Shown piece after piece: positions 33,071 to 43,154 of a DNA stretch of 64,000 nt. Source of the DNA: Streptomyces flaveolus (GTDB taxonomy: Bacteria; Actinomycetota; Actinomycetes; Streptomycetales; Streptomycetaceae); NCBI RefSeq assembly GCF_014648815.1, contig NZ_BMRV01000008.1, forward strand, positions 62,001-126,000. The letters are read 5' to 3'. Made by a program: the position numbers and the translations under genes. How positions within the stretch are numbered: the first letter of the stretch is position 1; each line of letters starts with the position of its first letter. The notes below the pieces were generated by a model that was given only the letters and a program-made list of their open reading frames with translations, did no database searches and had not been told where the DNA came from.

Positions 33071-34483
33071 TCAGCCGTTGCGACGCACGAGGGCGGCCTT
33101 GCGGGCCTCGGCGAGCTTGCGGGCCTCGCCGGACTTCCGGGACCTGCCGCCGGCGCCGCGGGAGGGGTCCTTGCTGGTGCCGAGGCCGCGGAACGGAGCG
33201 TTGTTGTTCTTGGGCCGGGGGGCGGGGGGTCCGCCGTCGAGCGGGGTGCCTGAGGGAGCCTTGGCGCCGGTGATCCGGCTCAGCTGCGCCTCGCCCGAAC
33301 GCACCTTGGTGACGGTCGGCTCGATGCCGGCCCCGGCCAGCATCTGGCTCGTCTCGCGGCGCTGACCCGACAGCACGAGCGTGACCACGGTGCCGGTCTC
33401 ACCGGCGCGGGCGGTGCGGCCCGCCCGGTGCACATAGTCCTTGGGGTCGGTGGGCGGGTCGACGTTGACCACGAGATCGAGGTCGTCGACGTGCAGTCCA
33501 CGGGCCGCGACGTTGGTCGCCACCAGAACGGTGATCTGGCCGTTCTTGAACTGCGCCAGGGTCCGCGTGCGCTGGGGCTGGGACTTGCCGCTGTGCAGGG
33601 CCCCGGCGTGCACCCCGCTGGCCCGCAGATGCCGGGTGAGCTGGTCGACGGCGTGCTTGGTGTCGAGGAACAGCAGGACGCGGCCGTCGCGGGCGGCGAT
33701 CTCCGTGGTGACGGCGTAGCGGTCGGGTCCGTGGACGACCAGGACGTGGTGCTCCATCGTCGAGACGGCGCCCGCGGACGGGTCCACCGAGTGGACGACG
33801 GGGTCGTGGAGGTAGCGGCGGACCAGCTGGTCGACGTCGCGATCCAGCGTGGCCGAGAACAGCATCCGCTGACCGTCGGGGTGCACCTGGTCGAGCACGT
33901 CGACCACCTGCGGCAGGAATCCCAGGTCGCACATCTGGTCGGCCTCGTCCAGCACGGTGATCCTCACCCGTCCCAGGCGGCAGGCGTTGCGCTCGATCAG
34001 GTCGTGCAGGCGTCCCGGGGTGGCGACGACCACCTCGGCTCCCTCGCGCAGCGCGGCGATCTGCCGGCCGATCGACATGCCGCCGACGACCGTGGCCGTC
34101 CGCAGCCGCAGTGCCTCGGCGTACGGTGCCAGCGCCTCGGTGACCTGCTGGGCCAGCTCCCGGGTCGGCACCAGGATCAGCGCGAGGGGCTGCTTCGGTT
34201 CGGCGCGCCGGCCGGCCGTGCGGGTCAGCAGCGGCAGGCCGAAGGCGAGCGTCTTGCCCGATCCGGTGCGCCCCCTGCCCAGGACATCGCGCCCCTTCAG
34301 GGCATCGGGCAGGGTGGCGGCCTGGATCGGGAAGGGTTCGCGCACCTCGAGCCGGCTCAGCGTCCGCAGCACCTCGCCCGGCAGTTCCAGGCCGGCGAAG
34401 GAGACGGCCGGGGGCAGCGCCGGGGTGGTGTCACCGGGCCGGGCGGGACCGCCGTGAGGGGTGCCGGAGTCGTCGGGATGCAT
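33071..34483 (-). CDS. DEAD-box RNA helicase
   Basis: A 470-residue ATP-dependent RNA helicase. All core motifs are visible: Q motif REPFPIQAATLPDALKGRDV, motif I GRTGSGKT, Ia PTRELA, Ib TPGR, II DEAD (VLDEADQM), III SAT, IV LLFLDTKHA, V ATNVAARGLHVDDLDLVVN and VI HRAGRTAR. A basic, asparagine-containing tail (RPKNNNAPFRGLGTSKDPSR) probably binds RNA. The ATG at 34483 has GGAAGG about 10 bases upstream. The frame is open further but crosses the intergenic region. RhlE-like proteins of this kind help RNA unwinding in cold or ribosome assembly; the specific role is not known. Confidence 0.95.
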   Translation of the reverse strand: MHPDDSGTPHGGPARPGDTTPALPPAVSFAGLELPGEVLRTLSRLEVREPFPIQAATLPDALKGRDVLGRGRTGSGKTLAFGLPLLTRTAGRRAEPKQPLALILVPTRELAQQVTEALAPYAEALRLRTATVVGGMSIGRQIAALREGAEVVVATPGRLHDLIERNACRLGRVRITVLDEADQMCDLGFLPQVVDVLDQVHPDGQRMLFSATLDRDVDQLVRRYLHDPVVHSVDPSAGAVSTMEHHVLVVHGPDRYAVTTEIAARDGRVLLFLDTKHAVDQLTRHLRASGVHAGALHSGKSQPQRTRTLAQFKNGQITVLVATNVAARGLHVDDLDLVVNVDPPTDPKDYVHRAGRTARAGETGTVVTLVLSGQRRETSQMLAGAGIEPTVTKVRSGEAQLSRITGAKAPSGTPLDGGPPAPRPKNNNAPFRGLGTSKDPSRGAGGRSRKSGEARKLAEARKAALVRRNG

Positions 34484-34689
34484 CGTGAACAGCCTTCCGC
34501 AGGGGAACGTACCGAGGAAGGCCCGGCAGGATCGAACGGCCCGCGCACAAGCGGCACCGAACGTGCAGAATCGCCCACCGCGACGACCACGCAAACGCAT
34601 GACACTAACACAGGACATGACAGCGTGCCGTGATCCCGGTCGCACCTTGCCACGGGCGGCCACCGGCCGGGCCGGTGACCGCCCTCGTC

Positions 34690-36156
34690 TCAGCCGCGGA
34701 CCGGCGTGGCCCGACGCGTGCCCGGGGCCGGCCCGTGGTCGTCGTTCGTGCCGAGCGCGTGCAGGATCTCCTCGACGCTCTGCTTGGCGTCGCCGAAGAG
34801 CATGCTGCTGTTCTCGCGGAAGAAGAGCGGGTTCTGGACGCCCGCGTAGCCGGAGGCCATGGAGCGCTTGAAGACGATGACCTGTTCCGCCTCCCAGACC
34901 CGCAGCACCGGCATGCCGGCGATCGGGCTGGCCGGGTCCTCGGCCGCGGCCGGGTTGACGGTGTCGTTCGCGCCGATGACCAGCACGACGGAGGTGTCCG
35001 CGAAGTCGTCGTTGATCTCGTCCAGTTCCAGGACGATGTCGTAGGGCACCTTGGCTTCGGCCAGCAGCACGTTCATGTGCCCCGGCAGGCGCCCCGCGAC
35101 GGGGTGGACGCCGAAGCGCACCTCCACGCCCCGCTCCCGCAGCCGCCGCGTCAGCTCCGCGACCGGGTGCTGGGCCTGGGCGACCGCCATGCCGTACCCG
35201 GGGGTGATGATCACCGAGCGGGCCCGGGCGAGCATCTCGGCCGCCTCCTCGGCCCGCACCTCGCGGTGCTCGCCCTGCTCGTCCTCGCGGCCGGACGGCG
35301 CCTCGATGCCGAAACCGCCCGCGATGACGGAGAGGAAGGAGCGGTTCATCGCCTTGCACATGATGTAGGACAGGTAGGCGCCGGAGGAGCCGACCAGTGC
35401 GCCCGTGACGATGAGCAGGTTGTTGTCGAGCAGGAAGCCCGCCGCGGCCGCGGCCCAGCCCGAGTAGCTGTTGAGCATCGAGACGACGACGGGCATGTCG
35501 CCGCCGCCGATCGAGGCGACCAGGTGCCAGCCGAGCGCCAGGGCCAGCACGGTCACCGCGATCATCAGCGGCAGGCCGGGGCTGATCGTGAACCACACGG
35601 TCAGGGCGACGAAGACGCCGAGGGCGCCGACGTTCAGCGCGTTCTTGCCCGGCAGCATCAGTGGACGGGACGCGATGCGCGCCGAGAGCTTCAGGAAGGC
35701 GACGACCGAGCCGGTGAAGGTGACGGCACCGATGAAGATGCCGATGAACACCTCGGCGTGGTGGATGCCCAGCAGGTCGGCTCCGATCCGGGTCTGCGCC
35801 GCGCCGTGCGCCTCCACCTCCAGGTAGCTGTTCCAGCCGACCAGCACCGCGGCGAGGCCGACGAAGCTGTGCAGTACCGCGATGAGTTCGGGCATCTGCG
35901 TCATCTCGACCCGCCGTGCCCGCCACAGGCCGATCGCGGCGCCGAGCGCCATCGCCAGCACGATCAGGGCCACCGCCCCGGCGCTGATGCTCTGCGCCGC
36001 CACCACGACCGTGGCGGCCAGCGCAAGGGCCATGCCGGCGATGCCGTGGACGACGCCGGCGCGCGAGGTGCGGTGCTGGGACAGGCCGGCCAGGCTGAGG
36101 ATGAACAGCAGGGCGGCGACCAGGTCGGCAGCGTGGGAGGCCGTCATGGAGGTCAT
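34690..36156 (-). CDS. pntB: NAD(P) transhydrogenase subunit beta
   Basis: A 488-residue membrane subunit of proton-translocating transhydrogenase. About nine membrane helices fill residues 10-260 (for example [20 protein letters not shown]). The NADP(H)-binding domain III follows, with [61 protein letters not shown] and [19 protein letters not shown]. It couples hydride transfer from NADH to NADP+ with proton flow. I chose the ATG at 36156 (AAAGG 9 bases upstream) over the ATG at 36147. The gene begins 5 bases after the pntA stop, so the two form one operon. Confidence 0.95.
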   Translation of the reverse strand: MTSMTASHAADLVAALLFILSLAGLSQHRTSRAGVVHGIAGMALALAATVVVAAQSISAGAVALIVLAMALGAAIGLWRARRVEMTQMPELIAVLHSFVGLAAVLVGWNSYLEVEAHGAAQTRIGADLLGIHHAEVFIGIFIGAVTFTGSVVAFLKLSARIASRPLMLPGKNALNVGALGVFVALTVWFTISPGLPLMIAVTVLALALGWHLVASIGGGDMPVVVSMLNSYSGWAAAAAGFLLDNNLLIVTGALVGSSGAYLSYIMCKAMNRSFLSVIAGGFGIEAPSGREDEQGEHREVRAEEAAEMLARARSVIITPGYGMAVAQAQHPVAELTRRLRERGVEVRFGVHPVAGRLPGHMNVLLAEAKVPYDIVLELDEINDDFADTSVVLVIGANDTVNPAAAEDPASPIAGMPVLRVWEAEQVIVFKRSMASGYAGVQNPLFFRENSSMLFGDAKQSVEEILHALGTNDDHGPAPGTRRATPVRG

Positions 36157-36161
36157 CCGGC

Positions 36162-37727
36162 TCAGCCTTTCGAGAACATGGACAGCATGCGGCGGGTGAC
36201 GGCGAAACCGCCGAAGATGTTGATGCTCGCCAGCAGGATCGCCGCGAAGGACAGCGCGGTGACGAGCCTGCTCTCGTGCCCGATCTGCAGCAGGGCGCCG
36301 ATCACGACGATGCCCGAGATCGCGTTGGTGACCGACATCAGCGGTGTGTGCAGCGCGTGGTGCACCTTGCCGATGACGTAGTAGCCGATCACCACCGCCA
36401 GGGCGAACACGGTCAGGTTCTCGGCGAGTTGGGCCGGTGCGAAGGCCACGAGCAGGAACATCGCGAGCATGCCGAGCCCGAGGACGCCGAGGCGCGCCGC
36501 GGGCGTCAGTCTGGGCCGCGGGGCCCCGGGCGGGGCGGGTTCGGCGGCGGGCTGCGCGGGCCCCGGGGCCGGCGCGGCCGAGACCGCCACGGGCGGTGGC
36601 GGCCAGGTGACCTCCCCGTCCCGCACCACGGTCACGGCCCGCTGCACGACGTCGTCGAAGTCGATCGTCAGCTGCCCGTCCTTGCCGGGGGTGAGCAGCT
36701 TGACCAGGTTCAGCAGGTTGGTGCCGAACAGCTGCGACGCCTGGGCGGGCAGCCGGGAGGCGAGGTCGGTGTAGCCGATGACGGTGACGCCGTTGCCGGT
36801 CACCACCGTGCGCCCCGGCACGGTGCCCTCGACGTTGCCGCCCTGGGCGGCGGCCATGTCGACGATGACGCTGCCCGGCTTCATGACGGCCACGTCCTCG
36901 ACCGTCAGCAGGCGCGGCGCCGGCCGGCCCGGGATCAGCGCGGTGGTGATCACGACGTCCACGTCCCGGGCCTGCTCGTGGTAGAGCTCGGCGGCGGCAC
37001 GGTCGTAGTCGGCGGAGGTCGCCCTGGCGTACCCGTCGGCGCTCGTCTCCTGGGCGACGTTCACCGGGAGGTACTCGCCGCCGAGGGACTTCACCTGGTC
37101 CGCGACCTCGGGCCGCGGGTCGGTGGCCCGTACGATCGCGCCGAGGCTGGAGGCGGCGCCGATCGCCGCCAGACCGGCCACACCCACGCCGGCGACGAGC
37201 ACCTTCGCCGGCGGCACCTTGCCCGCCGCGGTGACCTGGCCGGTGAAGAACCGGCCGAAGACGTGCGCGGCCTCGATGACCGCCCGGTACCCGGCGATGT
37301 TCGCCATCGACGACAGCACGTCCATCGACTGCGCCCGCGAGATGCGCGGCACCGCGTCCAGCGCCAGGGCGGTCACCCGGGCATCGGCGAGCGCCCGCAG
37401 CAGCCCGGACTGCTGTGCCGGGGCCAGCAGGGCGACCAGGGTGGCCCCCGGCCGCAGCCGGGTGACCTCCTCGTCGGAGGGGGAGGTCACCTTCAGGACG
37501 ACGTCCGCGGTCCACGCCTCGCCGGTCTCGGCGCCGGCGTCGAGGTAGGACCGGTCACTGAAGCCGGAGGCCGCGCCGGCCCCCGGCTCCACCACGACCT
37601 CGTAACCGAGGCCGAGCAGCTGGCGAACCGTCGTGGGAGTCGCGGCGACACGCCTCTCCCCCGGAACGGACTCGGCCACCACGCCGATGCGCTGTGGTGG
37701 TTGGTGCGCGGATTCACGTGAAGACAT
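36162..37727 (-). CDS. pntA: NAD(P) transhydrogenase subunit alpha
   Basis: A 521-residue fused alpha subunit. The N-terminal NAD(H)-binding domain I resembles alanine dehydrogenase: [40 protein letters not shown], the Rossmann [20 protein letters not shown] and [19 protein letters not shown] proline/alanine-rich linker of about 30 residues follows, then three membrane helices ([20 protein letters not shown] and [17 protein letters not shown]). The E. coli-like fusion is used here, rather than the split PntAA/PntAB seen in many alphaproteobacteria. It supplies NADPH with pntB. The ATG at 37727 has GGAGAG about 12 bases upstream. Confidence 0.95.
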   Translation of the reverse strand: MSSRESAHQPPQRIGVVAESVPGERRVAATPTTVRQLLGLGYEVVVEPGAGAASGFSDRSYLDAGAETGEAWTADVVLKVTSPSDEEVTRLRPGATLVALLAPAQQSGLLRALADARVTALALDAVPRISRAQSMDVLSSMANIAGYRAVIEAAHVFGRFFTGQVTAAGKVPPAKVLVAGVGVAGLAAIGAASSLGAIVRATDPRPEVADQVKSLGGEYLPVNVAQETSADGYARATSADYDRAAAELYHEQARDVDVVITTALIPGRPAPRLLTVEDVAVMKPGSVIVDMAAAQGGNVEGTVPGRTVVTGNGVTVIGYTDLASRLPAQASQLFGTNLLNLVKLLTPGKDGQLTIDFDDVVQRAVTVVRDGEVTWPPPPVAVSAAPAPGPAQPAAEPAPPGAPRPRLTPAARLGVLGLGMLAMFLLVAFAPAQLAENLTVFALAVVIGYYVIGKVHHALHTPLMSVTNAISGIVVIGALLQIGHESRLVTALSFAAILLASINIFGGFAVTRRMLSMFSKG

Positions 37728-37999
37728 GTCTCGTGTTCTCTCCTCGGAGGGGATGGAACGGGATGTCCTGGGTGTCCCTCGGCCCCTTTCCCTGTGGGCG
37801 CGGCCGTAGGAACCTACCCGTCGGAGCCGCCCGTGCAGAGGCGCAGGACCGTGGCGCGTCTCACTCGGCGGGCGCCGCGCCGCCGTCCGCCGCCCGGACC
37901 TGCCGCCGGCGCGAGGCGGGGCTTTCCCCGACCGGACAGGCGCGGTGGCCGGTAGGAGGGGCAGAATCGGTTCCAGGAGGCCCTGGGAGGAGGCGGCGC

Positions 38000-39784
38000 G
38001 TGCGGGAACGACAGTGGCGGCGTGGAGCGCGACGGCCTCCGGGTCCCTTCGTCGGCGGACACCGCACGCTGCGGACCGCGCTGCGGCCGGTCAGCGAGGC
38101 GCTGGGCGCGCGCCGCCGGCTGGCCTGGCTGAACGAGGCCGGGATACGCATCGGGACCACGCTCGACCTCCAGGGCACGGCGAAGGAGCTGGCCGACTTC
38201 ACCGTCCCGGAGCTGGCGGACGGGTGCGCGGTCGACCTGCTGGACTCGGTGCTCCGGTTCCAGGAGGGCGACCGCTTCCGAGGCCCGGGCGCGCCCGAGC
38301 TGAGGGCCATGGCGGTGTCGCAGGTCGATGGGTTGCACCTCGCCCCGGACCCGGTGGGCGAGCTGTCCGTGCACACCGCCGACCGGCTGGGGCAGACCTG
38401 CCTGACCTCCCGCAAGCCGGTACTGCTGACCCGGATGACGCGAACCGACTTCGCCGCCGTGGCCCCCACTCCCGACGCCGCCGACCTCATGCGCCGCGCG
38501 GGCGTGCACTCCTACCTGGCGGTGCCGCTGATCGCCCGCGGGGTGCTGCTGGGCCTGGCCGACTTCATCCGGGCCGGCAGCCGGGCCCCGTTCACGCGCG
38601 CCGACGTCGCCCTGGCCATGGAGCTGGCGTCCAAGGCCGCCATGTGCATCGACAACGCCCGGCTGTACGGACGCGAGCGGGAGCACGTGGTCACGTTGCA
38701 GCGGGCCCTGCTGCCCCGGACCAGCCCGAGCACACCCGGTCTCGACGTGTCCTCCTGCTACGTCCCGGCCGGTGATCCGGCCGCGGTGGGCGGCGACTGG
38801 TTCGACGTCGTCGCACTGCCCAGCGGCCGTACCGCGCTGATGGTGGGCGACGTGATGGGACGCGGGCTGGCCGCCGCCGCGACGATGGGCCGGCTGCGCA
38901 CGGTGGCCCGCACCCTGATGGCCCTCGACATCGCGCCCGAGCGGCTGCTGGCCCGGCTCGACCTGGCCGCCCGAGACCTGGAGGAGGACCAGGTCGCCAC
39001 CTGCCTGTGCGCGGTCCACGACCCGTACGACGGCACCTTCCGCATCGCCAGCGCCGGTCACCCGCCGCCCCTGCTGACCGGGCCGGACGGCACGACGTCG
39101 TTCCTGGACGTGCCCGCCGGGGCGCCGCTGGGGGCCGGGGTGATCCCGTACGACCCGGTCGACTGCCCCGTGCCCCGGCGGGGGCGGCTGACGCTGTACA
39201 CGGACGGTCTGATCAGGTCGCGCACCGCCGGTCTGGACACGCAGCTGGAGCGGCTGCGCCGGGCGGTCGGCGACGGCGTGCCCGAGGACGGCACGGTGTG
39301 CCAGGCCGTCACCGAGCGCGTCGGCGGGGACCGGGCGGACGACGCGATCGTGCTCGTGGCCGCCGCCCGGCCGCTCGGTCCCGAGGGCGAGGTGTACGCG
39401 CGTGCGCTGCCGCCGGACGGCACGGCCGCGGGGCAGGCCCGGGCCACGGTGCGTGAGCAGCTGGCGAAGTGGGGGCTGCAGGACCTGGTCGACACGACGG
39501 AGCTGGTGGTCAGCGAGCTGGTCGGCAACGCCCTGCGCTACGGCAACGCTCCCGGTGAGCTGCGGCTGCTGCGGAACGAGCGGCTGTCCGTGGAGGTGTC
39601 CGACACGGGGCCCGACCTGCCGCAGATCCAGCACGCCGACGTGAGCGACGAGAGCGGGCGCGGGCTTCAGCTGATCAACATGCTGTGCCGGCGCTGGGGT
39701 TCGTGCCGCACGCCCGGCGGCAAGGTCGTCTGGGCCGAACAGGACCTCCCCGCGAGTGCCGGGAGCGTCCCTCCCGCGCGGTGA
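38000..39784 (+). CDS. GAF / PP2C (SpoIIE) phosphatase with C-terminal HATPase domain, shorter paralogue
   Basis: A 594-residue regulator. A short N-terminal region precedes a GAF domain (about 50-215, [20 protein letters not shown]). The PP2C/SpoIIE phosphatase follows, with [49 protein letters not shown] and LYTDGLI. It ends in an RsbW-like kinase domain with [11 protein letters not shown] and [10 protein letters not shown]. It repeats the order of the gene at 5513 but lacks that protein's first 150 residues; the phrase [15 protein letters not shown] echoes RIGTTLDISRTAEEL there. The GTG at 38000 follows GGAGGAGG. The partner sigma or antagonist protein is not encoded nearby. Confidence 0.93.
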   Translation: MRERQWRRGARRPPGPFVGGHRTLRTALRPVSEALGARRRLAWLNEAGIRIGTTLDLQGTAKELADFTVPELADGCAVDLLDSVLRFQEGDRFRGPGAPELRAMAVSQVDGLHLAPDPVGELSVHTADRLGQTCLTSRKPVLLTRMTRTDFAAVAPTPDAADLMRRAGVHSYLAVPLIARGVLLGLADFIRAGSRAPFTRADVALAMELASKAAMCIDNARLYGREREHVVTLQRALLPRTSPSTPGLDVSSCYVPAGDPAAVGGDWFDVVALPSGRTALMVGDVMGRGLAAAATMGRLRTVARTLMALDIAPERLLARLDLAARDLEEDQVATCLCAVHDPYDGTFRIASAGHPPPLLTGPDGTTSFLDVPAGAPLGAGVIPYDPVDCPVPRRGRLTLYTDGLIRSRTAGLDTQLERLRRAVGDGVPEDGTVCQAVTERVGGDRADDAIVLVAAARPLGPEGEVYARALPPDGTAAGQARATVREQLAKWGLQDLVDTTELVVSELVGNALRYGNAPGELRLLRNERLSVEVSDTGPDLPQIQHADVSDESGRGLQLINMLCRRWGSCRTPGGKVVWAEQDLPASAGSVPPAR

Positions 39785-39923
39785 GTGCCGCGAACCCGCC
39801 GCGAACCCCGGCGGCTCCCCTGCACACCGAACTGCGCGAGCTGCTGCGGATCGTCCCGGACGGCGTGCTGGACCACTCCCGAGCCGTCCCCCTCCCCCAC
39901 CGGAAGGGGCGACACGTGACGGC

Positions 39924-39951
39924 GGCGGTACGCCCGGCCGGGCGTACCGCC
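39924..39951. terminator. Terminator between convergent PP2C and ABC genes
   Basis: Perfect palindrome with 14-bp arms, GGCGGTACGCCCGG and CCGGGCGTACCGCC, without a spacer. It sits 14 bases from the ABC transporter stop and 139 bases after the phosphatase stop. It could end transcription from both sides, although no T-run follows. Confidence 0.7.
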
Positions 39952-39965
39952 CGCGCCTTCCTGCC

Positions 39966-41888
39966 TCAACGCCCTGACGGCGCCGGCTCGGCGTGCCGCG
40001 GCCGGCCGGCCGCGTCCCCGGCCGGCCCGGGCGCGGCGAACTGCGTGCGATACAGCTCGGCGTACCTGCCGCCGGCCGCGAGGAGTTCGTCGTGCGTGCC
40101 GCGTTCCACGATCCGGCCCGCCTCGACGACCAGGATCTGGTCGGCCGCCCGGACCGTGGACAGCCGGTGGGCGATCACGATGGCCGTCCTGCCCTCCAGG
40201 GCCTCGGCGAGCGCTTCCTGGACGGCCGCCTCGGAGGTGTTGTCGAGGTGTGCGGTGGCCTCGTCGAGGATGACGACGCGCTGACGGGCCAGCAGCAGCC
40301 GGGCGATGGTCATGCGCTGGCGTTCGCCGCCGGAGAGGCGGTAACCGCGCTCGCCGACCACGGTGTCGAGGCCGTCGGGCAGGGACCGCACGAGGTCGTC
40401 GAGGCGGGCGCGGCGCAGCGCGTCCCACAGCTCGGTGTCGGTGGCCTCGGGCCGGGCCAGCAGCAGGTTGGCGCGGACGGTGTCGTGGAAGAGGTGGCCG
40501 TCCTGGGTGACCATGCCGAGGGTGTCGCGCAGTGACCGGGCGGTGAGGTCGCGGACGTCGACGCCGCCGATCCGTACGGCGCCGGCGTCGGTGTCGTACA
40601 GGCGCGGCAGCAGCTGGGCGATGGTCGACTTGCCGGCGCCGGAGGAGCCGACGAGCGCGATCGTCCGGCCCGGTTCGGCGCGGAAGGAGAGTCCGTGCAG
40701 GACCTCGTCGCCGCCGCGGGTGTCCAGGGAGGCGACCTCTTCGAGGGAGGCCAGGGAGACCTTGTCGGCGGACGGGTAGCCGAAGCGGACGTCGTCGAAC
40801 TCGACGGCGACGGGGCCGTCGGGGACGGGGCGGGCGTCGGGCTTCTCGGCGATCAGCGGGGTCAGGTCCAGCACCTCGAAGACGCGCTCGAAACTGACGA
40901 GGGCGCTCATCACCTCGACGCGGGCCCCGGCGAGTGCGGTGAGCGGCGCGTACAGGCGAGTGAGCAGCAGCGCCAGGGCGACGACGGCGCCCGGGTCCAG
41001 GGTGCCGCGCAGGGCGAACCAGCCGCCGAGGCCGTAGACGACGGCCAGGGCCAGGGCGGAGACCAGGGTGAGCGCGGTGATGAACGCCGCCTGGGCGGTG
41101 GCGGTGCGCACGCCGATGTCCGCGACACGGCGGGCGCGGGCGGCGAACTCCGCGGACTCCTCCTCGGGGCGGCCGAACAGCTTGATGAGCGTGGCGCCGG
41201 GCGCGGAGAAGCGCTCGGTCATCCGGGTGCCCATCGCGGCGTTCAGGGTGGCGGCCTCGCGCTGCATGCGGGCCATGCGGCGGCCCATGCGGCGGGCGGG
41301 GACCACGAACACCGGCAGCAGCACCAGCGCGATCAGGGTGATCTGCCAGGACAGGGTGAGCATGACGGCGAGGGTCAGCAGCAGGGTGACCAGGTTGCTG
41401 ACCACGCCGGACAGGGTGTTGCTGAAGGCGCGCTGGGCGCCGATGACGTCGTTGTTGAGACGGGAGACCAGCGCTCCCGTACGGGTGCGTGTGAAGAACG
41501 CCACCGGCATGCGCTGCACATGATCGAACACAGCCGTCCGCAGGTCGAGGATGAGTCCCTCCCCGAGCGTCGCCGACAGCCTGCGGGAGAGGATGCCGAG
41601 CGCCGCCTCGGCGACCGCGATCACCGCGATCAGCAGCGCCAGCCGGACGACCGTGCTCTCGTCGCCGCCGGTCACGATGGCGTTCACGACCTTTCCGGCC
41701 AGCACCGGGGTGGCGACGGCGAGGAGAGCGGTCGCCACCCCGAGCAGCACGAACCAGGTGATGCGGCGGCGGTGCGGGCGGGCGAAGGCGCCGATGCGGC
41801 GCAGGGTGGTGCGGGCGAAGGGACGGCGTTCCTGCTCGGCGTTCATCACGCTGTGCAGCTGCGTCCAGGCGGTGGTCTCCATGCTCAT
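39966..41888 (-). CDS. ABC exporter, fused membrane and ATPase domains (SoxR-box gene)
   Basis: A 640-residue half-transporter. The six-helix membrane domain (about 40-340) includes ITWFVLLGVATALLAVATPV. The ATPase domain has Walker [13 protein letters not shown]-loop TQDGHLFHD, signature LSGGERQRMTIARLLLARQR, Walker B VVILDEATAHLDN and switch His (IVIAHRLSTVR). It would act as a dimer exporting a small molecule or lipid. A near-perfect SoxR box overlaps the promoter, matching the redox-controlled ABC transporter that I recall in the Streptomyces coelicolor SoxR regulon. The ATG at 41888 lies 7 bases after the putative -10, so translation may be leaderless; a second ATG is two codons inside. 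Confidence 0.93.
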   Translation of the reverse strand: MSMETTAWTQLHSVMNAEQERRPFARTTLRRIGAFARPHRRRITWFVLLGVATALLAVATPVLAGKVVNAIVTGGDESTVVRLALLIAVIAVAEAALGILSRRLSATLGEGLILDLRTAVFDHVQRMPVAFFTRTRTGALVSRLNNDVIGAQRAFSNTLSGVVSNLVTLLLTLAVMLTLSWQITLIALVLLPVFVVPARRMGRRMARMQREAATLNAAMGTRMTERFSAPGATLIKLFGRPEEESAEFAARARRVADIGVRTATAQAAFITALTLVSALALAVVYGLGGWFALRGTLDPGAVVALALLLTRLYAPLTALAGARVEVMSALVSFERVFEVLDLTPLIAEKPDARPVPDGPVAVEFDDVRFGYPSADKVSLASLEEVASLDTRGGDEVLHGLSFRAEPGRTIALVGSSGAGKSTIAQLLPRLYDTDAGAVRIGGVDVRDLTARSLRDTLGMVTQDGHLFHDTVRANLLLARPEATDTELWDALRRARLDDLVRSLPDGLDTVVGERGYRLSGGERQRMTIARLLLARQRVVILDEATAHLDNTSEAAVQEALAEALEGRTAIVIAHRLSTVRAADQILVVEAGRIVERGTHDELLAAGGRYAELYRTQFAAPGPAGDAAGRPRHAEPAPSGR

Positions 41889-41895
41889 GCGGGTG

Positions 41896-41926
41896 ACGGT
41901 ATGACCTCAAGTTTCCTTGAGGTCAA
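41896..41926 (-). promoter_or_regulatory. SoxR box and promoter of the ABC exporter
   Basis: CCTCAAGTTTCCTTGAGG (41905-41922) matches the E. coli SoxR box CCTCAAGTTAACTTGAGG at 16 of 18 positions. It extends to 10-bp perfect arms (41902-41911 and 41916-41925). On the minus strand it lies between TTGACC (-35, 41926-41921) and TACCGT (-10, 41901-41896) with a 19-bp spacer, the unusually long spacing typical of MerR-family-activated promoters. Confidence 0.8.
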
Positions 41927-42008
41927 GGACGGCGTGCCCGCGATCCGTAAGCCCGCGTCCGCGCGTCGGTCATCCGTAGTTGGCGCGGCTCGGGGAGTGT
42001 CTTGTGGT

Positions 42009-43004
42009 GTGACAGCGGTGCACCTTCCCGAGACGCCTCTCTCCGGCCGTGTCCCGACTGCCCGCCCGGACGGGCGGGCACGCCTGGTCCGGCGGCTCGT
42101 CTGTGTCCTTCCGCTGCTGCTGGTCACCGTGGTGGCGGTGCGGCACCGGTCGGTGCTCGCCGAGGGCTTCGGCCGGCTCGCCGACGCCGAGGGGCCCTGG
42201 CTGCTGGCGGCGGCCGGCGTGACGTGTCTGACCTGGGTGGCCGCCGCCTGCACCCGGCAGGGTGCGGTGGTGGAACGGCTGCCGTCGGGGCGACTGCTCG
42301 CCGTCCAGTTCGCGGCGGGCGCGGCCAACCATCTGCTGCCGACGGGGCTGGGCGCGAGCGCGGTCAACCTGCGGTTCATGACGGTGTGCGGGCTGCCTCT
42401 CGCCCGTTCGTCCGCCGCCCTCGCCCTGTATCTGCTGGCGGAGGGCGCCGGGCGGCTGGCCCTGCTGGGCGGGCTGCTGCTCGCGTTCCCCGGCGCGCTG
42501 CGGCTGGGCACGCTGCTGCCCGAGGGGGCCGTCGGCCCGCTGCTGCTCGCCGCGGGGACGGTGCCGGTCGCGGCGGCGGGTGCGCTGGTGCTGGTACGGC
42601 GGCTGCGGACGGCCGTGGTCTCCTTCCTGCGGACGGCGCTCGGCGAGGCCCGCTCGGTGCACGCACGCCCGGCGCGGGCGCTCGCGCTGTGGGGCGGCGC
42701 GCTGGCCTTCCCCGCGCTGCAGGCGACCGCGCTGGTGCTGATCGGCAGGGCGCTGGGGCTCGGGGTGCCGCCCGGGCACATGGCGGTGGCGTACCTGGCG
42801 GCGACGGTCGCGGTCGCGCTGGTGCCCACGCCGGGCGGCATCGGCTCGGTGGAGGCGGCGCTGGTGGTGGCGCTGGTGGCGGCGGGCGGGCCGGCGGCCG
42901 TGGCCACGGCGGTGGTCCTCGCCTTCCGCGTCATCACCGTGTGGCTGCCGCTGCTGCCGGGGGCGCTGACCCTGGCGGCGCTGGTGCGGACGAAGGTGCT
43001 CTGA
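42009..43004 (+). CDS. UPF0104/lysylphosphatidylglycerol-synthase-like flippase-type membrane protein
   Basis: A 331-residue protein with seven or eight membrane helices, of the type found in the transmembrane half of lysyl-PG synthases (MprF, AglD-like). Recognisable stretches are VQFAAGAANHLLPTGLGASA VNLRFM and the conserved end YLAATVAVALVPTPGGIGSV EAALVVALVAAG, followed by AFRVITVWLPLLPGAL. The GTG at 42009 is the best-supported start, with GGGGAG about 12 bases upstream; another GTG follows at 42018. No aminoacyltransferase domain is attached. It may translocate a lipid or glycolipid. It diverges from the SoxR-box exporter. Confidence 0.83.
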   Translation: MTAVHLPETPLSGRVPTARPDGRARLVRRLVCVLPLLLVTVVAVRHRSVLAEGFGRLADAEGPWLLAAAGVTCLTWVAAACTRQGAVVERLPSGRLLAVQFAAGAANHLLPTGLGASAVNLRFMTVCGLPLARSSAALALYLLAEGAGRLALLGGLLLAFPGALRLGTLLPEGAVGPLLLAAGTVPVAAAGALVLVRRLRTAVVSFLRTALGEARSVHARPARALALWGGALAFPALQATALVLIGRALGLGVPPGHMAVAYLAATVAVALVPTPGGIGSVEAALVVALVAAGGPAAVATAVVLAFRVITVWLPLLPGALTLAALVRTKVL

Positions 43005-43154
43005 CGTCCTGTGGTGGTGGTCCGTCCGGGGGTTCTCCCCACCCTGCGCGGGCCCGCTCGCCGGAGCCCGGACAGGCCCACTGACCGGATGGATCAGTTC
43101 CTCTTGATCGCGGAGGCTGGGCACGTCGCACCTGCTCGTCCGATCGGAGATCCA

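Noticed and set aside
33071-37515. Apparent giant fusions joining the helicase to pntB and pntB to pntA in one frame
   Set aside because: The frames simply stay open across intergenic or shadow sequence. Clear ribosome-binding sites, starts and family ends separate the proteins.
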